Below, in pieces: positions 1 through 64,000 of a stretch of 64,000 nucleotides of DNA. How positions within the stretch are numbered: the stretch's first letter is position 1; each line of letters opens with the position of its first letter. Source of the stretch: Delphinapterus leucas (taxonomy: Eukaryota > Chordata > Mammalia > Artiodactyla > Monodontidae). Location of the stretch: the NCBI RefSeq assembly GCF_002288925.2, contig NW_022098026.1:25220921-25284920 (forward strand). The letters run 5' to 3'. The notes below the pieces were generated by a model. The model was not told the origin of the DNA and searched no databases. It worked only from the letters and a program-made list of their open reading frames with translations. Both the position numbers and the translations under genes were made by a program.

Positions 1-299
1 ATAATGTAGTCATGATGTCTTGAGGGCTGGGGTTATGTCTTACTCTCTGTTTTAGGGATCTGACGTGACACAGGAGATGGTTCCTATAAACGGGTAACAG
101 AACTTTAACTTGATGAGCGACACTTTTTGCTAGTTAAAGATAAGAGGTTGCAACTTAAGAACCATTCTTAGCATGGATTTTTCAAGCCCACCCCCAAAGA
201 CTAATATTATTTTTAATTGTTCTCAATAGTGACCTATAAAATTATGCCTCACATTGTGCCATATTGGTTCTTTATTTGTTTCATGTATACATGGGTCGT

Positions 300-400
300 T
301 TCCCACATAAACTGTAAGCTCTTTGAGGGTCGACCCATTCATACCAGGCCATAGGGATGGACACATAATGGATGGTCATGTAACAGACGCTTGTTAACTT
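300..400 (+). repeat. L2-like 3' end
   Basis: Contains ctgtaagctctttgaggg, the typical L2/MIR3 3'-end phrase, in a diverged context. Confidence 0.45.
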
Positions 401-2454
401 GTTACATCTACTGGGTCTACAAGGTAGAGAAAAAAGGTAGGTGGATAAAGCAAAAGAAGTAATAGCTAGAATAAGAATGGCAAATAGCTGGCAACATTCT
501 TCCCCAAACTATATTCAGAGCAGGCGTGCTAATGACCATAGTTCCCTCCTCATGAGTGTAAATTGTGCCTTGGACTCCTCACCATAGTGCCCATGGCAGG
601 TACAATAAAAAATTCAGAGTGGATAGATGAGAAGAAACCTATATACCATCTTTGATGTAGAGTTTGTTCCCCAACATTATACGGATAACCCTGATTTCCC
701 TCACCCTGCTTTTCTAAAGTAGATTAAGAGTTAAAACAAAACAAAAACCTATGGACAATGCAAGATAAAGTTTTTAAAAATGCAGTTTGTTTTATTTTTA
801 TATAAACTAAAACACCAGAGCTCATTGATTCCTGTATTAAATACATAAATTATAAAATAACCATTCATAAAACTTTACATACAATAAGTTGATTCCAATC
901 TCTACGGTAATAACATACAGTACATGTACATGTTTGGTGTACTTCAGAGGATCATTCTGGTGAAACTCAGTGAATTTATATTTTTCTTCCATTGATAAAC
1001 AAGCACTGAAGCAATATATGGAGTCATGCTAATGAGATGGAGAGAAAGAACCCCAACTGAAGCAGTTGACTGAATGAGAACTCTGAGAAATTGACCCCCT
1101 GGCTGCATTAAAACAGTAGACATCTGGGGAATTACGTATTCCCATGCACGGGCTTTGTACTTGAGTCCCCGCAGAATTGTATCGTGGAGGTTCAAGCAGG
1201 CATAAACCCTTTACGGAATGAGATTTTTAGATGATAAAAATATGTGACTTTGGGCCAATATTAATACTGTAGATTGTGCTGGACTCTGTTGCTCTTTCCA
1301 GAAAAACCACTGGCATCACCAGAAGGCTAGTTTATGGGCTTGGGTAATTGGAAAACCAATGAGTAGTTCTTTGCCTCAGTCAAAACCAGGGAATAGTAGT
1401 AATGGACAGAAGGTAGAGGAAAGGGAGAAGAGACAGGCAAGCAGGGGTAGAGCACAGATACCAGATGCTAAACAAAAACATGAGTAACCCAGCAGCATCA
1501 GAAAACCCCTTCCCAATTCCTCAGTCCTAGGACAGAAGTACACATGTAGTAAGCGCTCACAACCATCATACTATATACAGAATGTATATGTGTATATATC
1601 TACATCACATATTTATAAAAGTGTTTGGATTTTGATCTGCCTCATTGTGGGAAGTTATTATGGTTAATGGGGGGAAATAGGCACATTTTGTGACTTATCC
1701 ATCAAATATAAGTGACTGCTGTTATCAAGGGATGCTGGGGATCTGCTTTTGGGAAACTGCATCATCCACACTATAGTAAGTTTGTAGAGGCTTGACTGTA
1801 GGCAAAGTTGGACTCCAAGTTGTTTATCTACAGCACTCCCACCCTACAGAACTTTGATATCACAAGGATGGAAACATAAGCATGGGTTCAGAGACCTCAA
1901 TGCACAAACACAAAGATAAAAACAGGGAACTTCACCCAATCAACCACCTGTACCTCTGAGTTTCATATATTAGCTTGAATATAGCAAATTATAGTCCGTT
2001 TATTTTTGCCACATTACCCCTTGAAGTATATCTTTAGTGATTATGATTAAACATGGGTCTTGTACTCTTAACGATAGAAGATTTATTTAGAAAGAACTAA
2101 ACTGCCAAACTAAAGGCTGCAAAGGAATGTGAATATGCTCTGCCTGGTACTGAAATGGGATCACAGAGGATCAACTCCAACTTCTGTTATGTCTGAATCC
2201 TCCTGCCACAATGCCTGAGGTTCAGTCTCAGGACAATATATTATATAGACATGACAAGGCAGTTGAACAGAATGGAAGCTTTTGGCCCTCAAGACCTTTT
2301 GACCTACTCTTTTCCCTTTAGAAAGTAGAAGTCCACTTAAGGAGAGGCTTGGGTCCACCCTGGAAGCATTAACTCATGACATAAAGAGTCACCTAAGATT
2401 TGCTTTGATGACTATCTCTCAAGTTATATCGAACTTTTTCAATATAGCAGATAA

Positions 2455-2505
2455 ATATATACATACACATTCATGTATATATGTATATGTATACATATAT
2501 ATACT
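2455..2505. repeat. Imperfect TA/TG/CA alternating tract
   Basis: Alternating purine-pyrimidine sequence of atatac and tatgta units over about 50 bases. Confidence 0.7.
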
Positions 2506-4714
2506 GTACCATTCTTTGACAGATCAAAAATGCAATTAAATATTTAAAGAATGTCTATGCTGCCCATCTATTTTGACGTAATATAACACATATGATCCAG
2601 TTATTTAGCATCAACACAAAACTGATGAACACTATTTTTACAGTTTCCATGAAAACCTAGGCAGGTTAAAAAGACATGCTTCATTTTAAAACAATGAACT
2701 TATGAATTACATCAAAGACATTGAACACGTGAATTATACAATGGGTTTACAGAAAAAGTTGACAATAAATAGGCAAAAAGGAACAAATTTGCCAGAGATT
2801 TATTTTAAATGGAAAACCACAAAAGTAAGTTGAAATATTGTAGCAAAAATTTGTTTGGCAAAACTTTATTTCTTCTATTACTAGTGGAAAACGTATGTCC
2901 TCATTCTACTCCAGTGATGACCCATGAGCCTTCTACATCATCTCTATCCTTTAGAAGAACCATGCCACCTACGTGAGCAGTTTTTTTAATAAATGGAAAA
3001 AAAAATCAAAGCAAAATTTATTCTTCCACCCCTAAAAACCTTGCTATTGGCAAAAATTTCATTTATATGATGTAAGTTAAAAGGGATTTGATAGTTATTT
3101 TTAGCAAATTCTAGTGTTACCTAAAACAAAACTTGGGTGGCCATTAAAAACAGTTAGACAATTTAGTAATAGATGCTTTCTAGTTTTATAGTCAAATACA
3201 GTCTTCTATTTCTTTTTCCTTTCTCATGAAACTTTTCCTGTCCTCAATAGCCGTGCTAAATTGGGACTTTCGTTTTATCTCAAACTATTTTTTTAAATAT
3301 CTTCAGTTGTTTATTTTCCAAGAGATGAAGACTTTGTTAAGAAAAATTAAGTAAAATGAACTCTGAAGAATGCTGTTCTGATTGCTGCTAACCCACTGGC
3401 CAAATATGTCAGGATAGTTAAGATGTAGAAATTAAAGCAGATATTAAAGACCCAAGTGGGGATCATTTGATCTCTGTAAGAAGTGGAGTCACAATAAACC
3501 TCTCCATTATTGAGACACTCTTTTTACGCTTGCTGAACATAGTATGCAAGGGAAGCGTTCATTTAGATATGATCCATTTCTTTGGGTCCATGAGTGACTG
3601 GAACACACATGTACAATTTTGCTGATGCTTTTTCTAATTGTGGAAATGGATAACAGAGAATGTGCCTATCAAAATAGTTAGCCCTACCCCAAGATATGTT
3701 AATTTTGAGGATCATGAGTAAGGTACGGTAAAAATATCACCTTTTAGCTTAAAATCTTAGAGAAATTTGCTAATCTCTTGGATCTTAAGCTAAATCCCCC
3801 CCTTGTTTTTTTTTTTGCATTTTCCGTAAACACATCTAAAGCTGCTTAGATGGCCATTCTCATGAGCATCGCTCTTGTATGATTTTGTGTGTATGTGATA
3901 CAATCAGATTTATAGCAGATAAGGTACATGATTAAACTACATTATTTTAATAAATATTTCTGATTGTTCAAACCCCAGTCAGTGCTTGGATATAAAATTT
4001 AGCCTACAAGTTTCTTGGTGGGGAAAGCAAGATGAAGAGGAAGAAAGTAGGTTTGGTGGAGCAGATGGGGTATGAATTTGCTCAGATGCACGCTGGAATG
4101 GCCAATGGAAAAGTCGTCTAAGATATGGGAGAGTAATTTATCCTCTTCCATATGTTCTGACTGAGATTTGAAAGTGTTGGGTCACAAACTGTAGTAGCAC
4201 CCTTTTTCATATTGCCTGCACAATGCATGTACTATTCATACTTAATATTGAACCTACCCAGTTGAACAAAGAACCCAGCAGAAGGATAGTTATATTGTAT
4301 ATTCCCAGTAGGACATCTCACAAGACCTCCCTCTCCAAATGAAAGGGATAATTAGACTAATTATGTGATATTCTCAGTTCACTTCAAACCTTAATTTCAT
4401 GGCTGGCTCTCCTATGATAAAAGTGGAGTTTTGTATTATGGCATGCATATACAGTAAGGAGAGCTAGAAAATGCTTATCATTGAAATTACACATTCTTCT
4501 AACTTGTTCAATAGCATGAGAATGATCTATTTACTATAGGTGATTAGGGATCCCGGCTCTGGATCGCTCAATCTTTATTGCTAGTAATTGATGGGAAAGC
4601 TTCAGTGCTACCGTGCTTAGATTGAACCAAACTGAAGCACTATTTTATTACACAGGGGACTCTTTCTCAACAACACAAGAAAGTCAAATATAGCAGTCAT
4701 TATAATTACAAAGC

Positions 4715-4925
4715 ACTTTGTGCTACTTTAAGCACCTCTTGTTCCAGAATTGCAAAAAAACCTCAAAAAACAAAAAAGAAAAAACAAACAAACAAAAAAC
4801 CTTTATGAAAAAGCATTTTAACCTCATTTTGAGACGAGGAAGCTGAGGCACAGAGAGGTTAAGTGACTGGGCCAAAGATACCTGGGTCAGCAGTAAATAT
4901 AAGAACAAAAAGTGGGATTCCCGCA
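4715..4925 (-). repeat. MIR SINE
   Basis: Contains gaagctgaggcacagagagg and ttaagtgactgggccaa, the reverse complement of the MIR core. An A-rich stretch (4754-4800) interrupts it. Confidence 0.8.
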
Positions 4926-5979
4926 TTGTAGCTTTTCTTGTACATTCTTCAGTTATTGTTCTGGCTTTGAAAATGCCAGTGCTAAAACTGAAGAATAAGA
5001 TACTGAACCCACGTATGGAAGAATTTGTGTAGCATTTCACAGAAAGAGTTTCTGGTTCCCTACACACATTCTTAATGCATGGGAATGCTAGCCCTGTAAA
5101 TAAAACGTTGACAATTTGAAAAATTGAGGCTGTTTTTTTATCTACAGTAAATGAGGCTAAAATTAGTTTTTCAGGAACATTTATTTGCTCTCAGAGCTGA
5201 ATCCAAGACTCAGTATTACATAACCTAGGAAAGTACCAGTCTTCTAATTGTCTCTGGTAGAAAATGACCTTATCAGTAACACAATGTTACTTTTATATAA
5301 AAAAGTAGAGCTACCTTGTTGCTGTCAGATCTCTGGGGAAAAAGAAAAACGTTATCAGTCTAAATGACAAGAGGTCAGAATGCTCTAAGCATATCAGGAT
5401 ACTTCTAAAAATAATCATAATTTCATTTAATAGTCACATCTCTGTGGTAAATTCAACTGTTGGTAGAAGTTTACTTATCGCCTCTATTTGTATCAAATCA
5501 CATAACATGTTATTTGCAGGCAATTTTAAGCAGCCATTTGAGGACCAGTATTTGGGAAATGGAAGTATTCAGAGGTGCCTCTGGCCCTATAGTCGTTGAC
5601 ATTCTAAACAGAACTAAGTCAGGGAGCTTGTGATTTAGAGCATCATCTTCTTAATTTTCAATATGAATGAGATCAGTTTGTTGCTCGTGGAGGACCACAG
5701 ATGTGACAGAAGGCCAAGGAAGCGTCAACATGTGCTGTTATTTCGTATGTTGCATTCGCCTGGGTCTTTCACTTTGGTTGCCAGTTTAGTCGGGGTCACT
5801 GTGATCCACTTCTCCTCTGTCATGTGTGGAATGCATTCCACAAGCTCCACCGTTTGCAGAAAAACAAACCAGACACTCACTGCTTTTCTTCTCACTCAAA
5901 TTGCAGATGTCTCAGTTCCTGAGTTTTAAACAATAATAAAGACAGAAAAGCAAATCCCTGTAGTAAGAAACCAGACTTT

Positions 5980-6488
5980 TCAAATGAAATATTTTATTGT
6001 AAATAGCTCCTCATGGGTATTCCTCGTGCTTCAATCCCCACCCACCCTTATTTTTTTGTTTGATTTTTTAAAATGATGTTTATTTCAGGACTAGTGATTC
6101 CATGGGGTGTAGTGTTACATTAAAATGACATCCCCTGCACAGCAGGGGTAGAATGTTTCTTTGTAACTTTGGTTCCATGCCCAAGACACATCTTTGCTTG
6201 ATCTGTTGAAACTGTTTCCATTGCTGAATAAGTTTTCTTCTCGCAATCTATGTTTATAGTTCTTTCCTTCTGGTTTGACCTATACATGTTTCATTAAATG
6301 CAGCATATATTGTAGATTTTCAACAGGGTCATGTAGGAACTGTCAAGTAAGAAACCTTGAACAATGGCTTTAAAATACACAGTTGTAGTCCTGGCTACAT
6401 TATAGTTCTAAGCTTTTGATCTCCCTTTCACTGCTGTAAACATTTCTGCCATCTTTGAAGGTTTAGAAGTATCTGCTTTTCTGCGGTC
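5980..6488 (-). other. JAKMIP2: JAKMIP2 3' UTR, proximal part
   Basis: Sequence downstream of the TAA in the terminal exon. Minus-strand AATAAA hexamers occur at 6079-6084 and 5993-5998, so a short 3' UTR could end just below either. Many more hexamers occur down to about 790, so a much longer UTR is equally possible; the true end cannot be fixed without transcript data. Confidence 0.6.
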
Positions 6489-59068
<52,580 letters not shown>

Positions 59069-59314
59069 TCATCAAACAGGTGTGCTCCTAGGCAGGACTG
59101 GCAGCTCAGGCCCCTGTGATCCCTTAATGCCTCATCTCTTTTCAAATTCCAGCCCCCTGTGGAAGGAGCGAGGGGAACCACAGGCCTTTTAATGCTGGGA
59201 ATACAGTGGGAAAGGAGGAAATACCTGCGGGTGCTTACATTACTTTGTTCAGAAAAATAGTTGATGTTCTGGGGCCTTACTGTTCTGTGTGGTCTGCAGA
59301 CAAGCAGCACAGCC

Positions 59315-59425
59315 ATCACCCAGGGGCCTGTCAGAAATGCAGGGGCTCCATCCCAGACCTACGAATCAGAGCCTGCAGTGTAACAAATCCCCAGGTGACT
59401 GGTGTACATGTTAAAATTAGGAAGC
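59315..59425 (+). repeat. MER5A hAT element
   Basis: Contains cctgtcagaaatgcaggggc, ccatcccagacctacgaatc and aaatccccaggtgactgg. Confidence 0.8.
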
Positions 59426-60034
59426 GGTACTATAATAGTCTTCACCCTGGTGAGGAGTTCAAAACAGATCACCTGGAGAGCTTTCTAGACTACACATCCC
59501 TAACAAGGTCCAAACTGATAAATGTGGGTGTGGGTGTACTGGGACACCCAGGTTGGTCCATAGTTCAATATTATGATCAGGCTAATAAATTGGTGCCTAA
59601 AGTGATAGTATAAAATATTCCTCCGCCCCTTTTTTTAGAAGAGAAGCTAATTGCTGCTAAGGGGGAGGTGAGAAACGAAGACAGTTGATATGTCCTCAAC
59701 CTTACCTTTCTTACTATGGCAACTTGGTTCCACCCCCAAAATTATTACAGGTACACACACACCAGCCCAAAACCCTGCAGTGCAGGGCCCTGTGCTAAAG
59801 GCGAGTTCAGTGGCTGTTGTTATTTCTGCTACATGGGTGTCTGCATCCTTCACTACCCCGTGCTTTTATCTCCCTCTCTCTCCCACCTAAGCCAACACTC
59901 CAAGGAATTTAATAAAGTATTCCTTTTCATCTTTTCATCTGTCAGGTATTCTGGTTTAAAAAATTCTCCTGTGTTTTGTACTATTTCTAATGATAATATA
60001 GGTCTCTTCATAGGTTAGCAATGGCACTACCTTA

Positions 60035-60105
60035 ATTTGTCTGTGAGTCCATCTCTGATTCAGTAGATCAGGGTAGGGCCCCAGCATCTGTAGCTTAAAA
60101 AAGAC
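60035..60105 (-). repeat. MER5A fragment
   Basis: Contains ctgattcagtagatcagggt and agggccccagcatctgtagc, the reverse complement of the MER5A middle. Confidence 0.6.
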
Positions 60106-61084
60106 TCACTAGGCTCTTGTTGTACTGTTCTCCTTCCCCCTCCTCATCTCTGCTGCCTGCCTTTGTTCCTCTGTCTCTGTCGTTTGCACATACACACACA
60201 CACACATACACCCACACAGTAACCTGGAAAAAGGGAAGAACTGGGCAGCCCCAGGAGTAATATCTAGGTGAGTGATACTGAGTCTCTGCCATTTGTAAAA
60301 TTAGAACGTTTCATAAAATAATTAAGAGCCCTTCCAGATGAAAAATGTTAAGATCCAAATTCCTTATTGAAGCCATTGTAATTATAATGTAAAGTGTCTG
60401 AGATTTCACTTACCTTAACAGTTTACCTACCTTTAGCTAGAACAGGATTTTCTAAGTCCACATGGCATTTTATGAATATTTTATTTTAAAGGCACAGCAA
60501 TTATTCCCACGTAGGTTATTCTAAAAGAACTCAGGGCACAAGGAGACTTGGCAAAATATGCTGCCAGGCATTCCCAAATGACTGTCCTTGGGTCTTGCCT
60601 CCAGCCTAGGCTCAGGTCCCCTCCCGGATGCCCTTTAGTTCATATGTTCTAGAGCTGTGCTGTCCCATGCGGTGGCCACTAGCCACACTGAGCACTTGCA
60701 ATATTGAAAATCTGAATTGAGCCCTGCCCTAAGTGTAAAATACATACCCAATTTTGAAGACTTAGTATGAGGTAAACATTAATATCTCATTAATAATTTT
60801 TACATTGATTACATGTTGAAACTATAATACTTTGGATAAATTAGGTAAAATAAAGTATATTATTAAAATTAATTCTGTTTAGTTTTACTTTTTAAAATTG
60901 TGGTTATAAGAAATTTTAAAATCACATATGTGGCTTGCGTTTGTGGCACATATTATATTTCTTTTGGACAGCATTGCTCCAGAGTTCTTGGAGGTTCATT
61001 TAATGAACTGAGCTTTCTTCACACTGCTGCTGACATTCTCTTAGTAAAGTCCTGTTATGATCTGATTTATGTGCCAGGACTCCT

Positions 61085-61590
61085 TTCTGTTGGGGAATAA
61101 AATCCCAACACTTCAGCTGCATCTTTCAGCTCTCAGAAGACTTGGTTGGACTTCCAGCTCCCATTTCCACTCCTCACTCTACGTATCCAGGCACGGGGGA
61201 TTATCCTATTTTCTGCACATGCCCTACATCGCTGTACCTGTGTGCCTACCTGAGATTCTTCTTCCTGACCTGCCCTTCCCTCAGCTCCTTTTGGGATCCT
61301 TTCATTCCTCATGACCCAACTAAATGTCACCCTCTCTGATCATGACACCCCAATCACCCAGGACCAAGCTTATTTCTCCTGCATTTGTCTTCTCAGTGCA
61401 GTTTGCTAATACCTCCTTACTGGTCTCTTCCACATTTTTCTTTATGCTGTATTTTTTTTACATACTTGTCTGTGCTCACCACCTCCTCTCCTACCTCACC
61501 TCAGACTGGAAACTCCTAGAAGGCTGCCAGTGAGCCTTGTTCATCTTTGTCTACCCATTGGTTGTCAGCACAACACATGATAAGAAGACA
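61085..61590 (+). repeat. L2 LINE 3' region
   Basis: Contains tttctcctgcatttgtcttc-like phrases, then actggaaactcctagaaggc and a ttggttgtcagcacaacac end in L2 order. Confidence 0.65.
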
Positions 61591-61877
61591 AAGCGTACGT
61601 GTGGAATTAAAGAATGTAAGCCAATATGTTCCCCTGGCTAGCCTCGTAACCAGAGGCAGGAATAATATATCCTGTCAACGTTTTAGAGAACGAACATAGG
61701 CTTGCACTGTTACCCAGAGCAGCCCTCATCCATCCCTTCCCTGTATAAAACAAAAGAAACCCTAACATATAATGTTTGCCTGTCCGCTGTTTGATGTTTC
61801 TCTCAGTTCTTCAGTGATGAAAACCTAAATCTAACTTTCCATTTTTCTACAATGAACTGAAGAAGTATCTTCTAGAC

Positions 61878-62103
61878 CATGAGTGGGCAAACAACAGCTC
61901 ATAGGCCAAATCTTTCCTGCCCCACCCCCAGTCTTTGTTAATAAAGTTTTATTGGAACACAACCAGGCCCATCCATTTCCATATTGCCTATGGCTGCTTT
62001 CACGCTACAATGAAGTTGAGTAGTTTCACAGAGACTGTCTGGCCCGCAAAGCCTAAAATATTTACTGTTTTGCCCTTCACAGAAAATGTTTGCTGATTCT
62101 TCT
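61878..62103 (+). repeat. Charlie-type hAT MITE
   Basis: Contains gagtgggcaaacaacagctc, aaagttttattggaacacaa, ctggcccgcaaagcctaaaa and aaaatgtttgctgattct, the order of a common mammalian hAT MITE. Family name not assigned. Confidence 0.75.
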
Positions 62104-63249
62104 TTTAGATAATGCACTTTTTGACATGAGGGGCCTTATTTTTCACTGATTTAGAAACTCTGCAATTTACCTTCCATCTAGGAGCTTGGGGAAGTTAACT
62201 TTAGCTTGAGTGATAGGAAACGGGATCATCTTCAATTTCAGCAGGACGTATTTATGTTCCTTAGGCATTTGGACCATTAAGAGCTGATAGGTAACAAGTT
62301 ACTGAGGGAATTTTAGCAACTCTTCCTAGAACAATAACACGTTCTAGTAAAAATGGATAAAGGGTAATGAATTCTGGGTTTGTATTTTGATTTCATTATC
62401 TGCTGTCTCTAAGAAGGTTGCTTTATTCTGAGGATCTTCGATTACAATTTTTAAAATACCTGTAAAAGAATTATTTTTAGGATTAAATTAGATAGTGAAT
62501 GGGAAAGTAGCTTGAACTGTAAAGTACTATAAAATGTAAGGTAATGATATTACTATTGGATATAAGAGGAGATACTCTTGATCTAAAATTATTTGTCAAA
62601 TTCTCTGCAGGTGCATTAGATTGTACCACTTTGTGATTCTGTAATTTCTCTCAAATTTATTTATAAACACTAATCTTTTGTGTGTAGACTGGAGAGGAAA
62701 TGAATGAAAAAGAAAAAAAAAGTGAAAATACAGGTATATGGGAAATATATTCCAGCATGAAGACAAAACTAACACTGGCCTTTTTGTCTATCACATAAAA
62801 GGAATCCACAGAACTCAAAGAAAATTCAAAGGTATTGAATTACATTTGGCATTTTTTATGTCTGCTTATTTTGGTTGTCATGGAAACTGTCATTTTTGGC
62901 AGGATTTCTAGGTATGATTTTTTTAGGCTTGGGAGAAGAGTTTCACTGTGAAGGAGATACAAAGAATGTGACTGACATCTGGGAGGAAAAAAGAACCAAT
63001 AGAAATTTTGTAGTAAAATCACTTTCTGAAAATTATTTGCAGCTTAGATTGCACCACTAAGGAAATAGATCTTAATATCTTAATGTAAATCATGTATACG
63101 AAAAGATGAAGAACTACCCCTGAGTAACAGTGAAAAAATGTGAAGATGATAATACTTTGAAATGGAAAAAATTATTTATTAATTGGAGAGAGAATCAATT
63201 TTGTTAGTGGAAATGTTTTATGGAGAAAATTTTCAGCTCGATCACGTAA

Positions 63250-63425
63250 ATAGTAAGCATTTATTGAGGGTTTAACTTACTATGTATGAGTTAGGCAATT
63301 TTTTAAAGGCTTTACACCTATCAGTACATTTAACCTCCTAGGCAGCTCTATGATGTAGGTAGTATTTCTTGCACCTGAATTTCTGATGAGACAAGTGGGG
63401 AACAGGCTCTACATAAGCACAACAT
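63250..63425 (-). repeat. MIR fragment
   Basis: Contains tttattgagggtttaactta, taacctcctaggcagctcta and atgatgtaggtagta. Confidence 0.6.
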
Positions 63426-63429
63426 AAAG

Positions 63430-63670
63430 AAGGCTGATCAGAGTCCAGTGTGGGCCAGGAGCCAGGTCAGGTCAGATCCCAGGTCTCCTAGTTTGCTCTG
63501 AAACCTTGGGCAAGCTGGGGCCCCCGACTCAGCCTCAGTCTCATGTGTAAACTAGAATTGGTGATAACCTTCTCATATGATTGTTGCGAGGACTGACTTC
63601 CATAATGTAGCAAAAGTCCTTTGGAAAGGCTGGAACACATGGGAGGTTAATAATTATTAATACATGGTAG
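63430..63670 (+). repeat. MIR SINE
   Basis: Contains gctctgaaaccttgggcaag, cagcctcagtctcatgtgta and tgttgcgaggactgac. Confidence 0.75.
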
Positions 63671-64000
63671 GTACTAGATATTAATTTTGATGAACATTAT
63701 AGCATATATTAACATTATATCATGCAATGACATACTAATACCAACAACAACATAAATCTTAATACCCATATTATGGTAGTAAGACAAATGTTACTATTAT
63801 TACATTATCAAGACCACAGCAACTATTTTCCTAATAGAAAGAGATGTTCAAAGATAACATTTTCCTCAAGATGTCTTGAGTTCCCTGGTGGCATCTAATC
63901 TTAACTGGGAAGACACCTGGATTATGTGTACAAAGAAGGACTGGGGGGTGGGGTGGGACAGGGCCAGGGGGTGAGCACTAAACAGAGCTTTGAATGGTAC

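Larger units (their letters stand above)
1..5979. other. Downstream flank or distal 3' UTR, repeat-poor
   Basis: No supported coding sequence. It holds an L2-like end near 300-400, alternating TA/TG near 2455-2505 and one MIR near 4715-4925. No young SINE or L1 was recognised in nearly 6 kb, unlike most of the introns. Numerous TTTATT (minus AATAAA) motifs are present, for example near 790, 1985, 2083, 2868, 3308 and 4572. It may contain distal 3' UTR. Confidence 0.5.

Overview
The window is mammalian nuclear DNA, most likely from a cetacean. It is AT-rich, with long introns, ancient MIR, L2 and MER5/MER20 copies, artiodactyl-type L1 ends, and tRNA-derived SINEs reading 'cctggtggcgcagtggttaa' with a taaataaa tail (the CHR class of whales and hippos). 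I saw none of the BovB or Bov-A2 elements expected in a ruminant. The species, and toothed versus baleen whale, cannot be fixed from the sequence alone.

One protein-coding gene accounts for all the coding sequence I can support: JAKMIP2 (Janus kinase and microtubule interacting protein 2, also called NECC1), on the minus strand. Eighteen internal coding exons run from 59029 down to 20476. They are followed by a 71-nt alternative exon (16813-16883) that encodes a hydrophobic C-terminus, and by the terminal exon, which begins at 6509 and carries the alternative short C-terminus and the start of the 3' UTR. The exons give 761 codons before the alternative ends. With the 43 N-terminal residues I recall for the human protein, the short form totals 810 aa and the hydrophobic form 820 aa. 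The first coding exon, 5' UTR and promoter are not in the window and should lie to the right of 64000.

Layout from left to right: 1-5980 is the downstream flank or possible long 3' UTR and is poor in young repeats. From about 5980 to 6509 is the terminal exon. From 6510 to 20475 are long introns around the alternative exon, containing one L1 with ORF2 relics, a complete SINE, an L1 3' end and a Tigger-like DNA transposon. From 20476 to 54954 are 17 exons separated by introns of 0.4-5.1 kb. From 54955 to 59029 are a 3.6-kb intron and the large 498-nt exon. From 59030 to 64000 is part of the intron toward the first coding exon, without genes.

Every internal coding exon is a multiple of three and begins and ends in phase 0, so exon skipping would not shift the frame. 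The protein is almost wholly coiled coil. I found no new multi-gene system. The most useful observations concern the alternative C-termini, the exon-phase architecture, a possible cryptic exon broken by an L1 insertion, and a few unusual small structures and insertions in introns.
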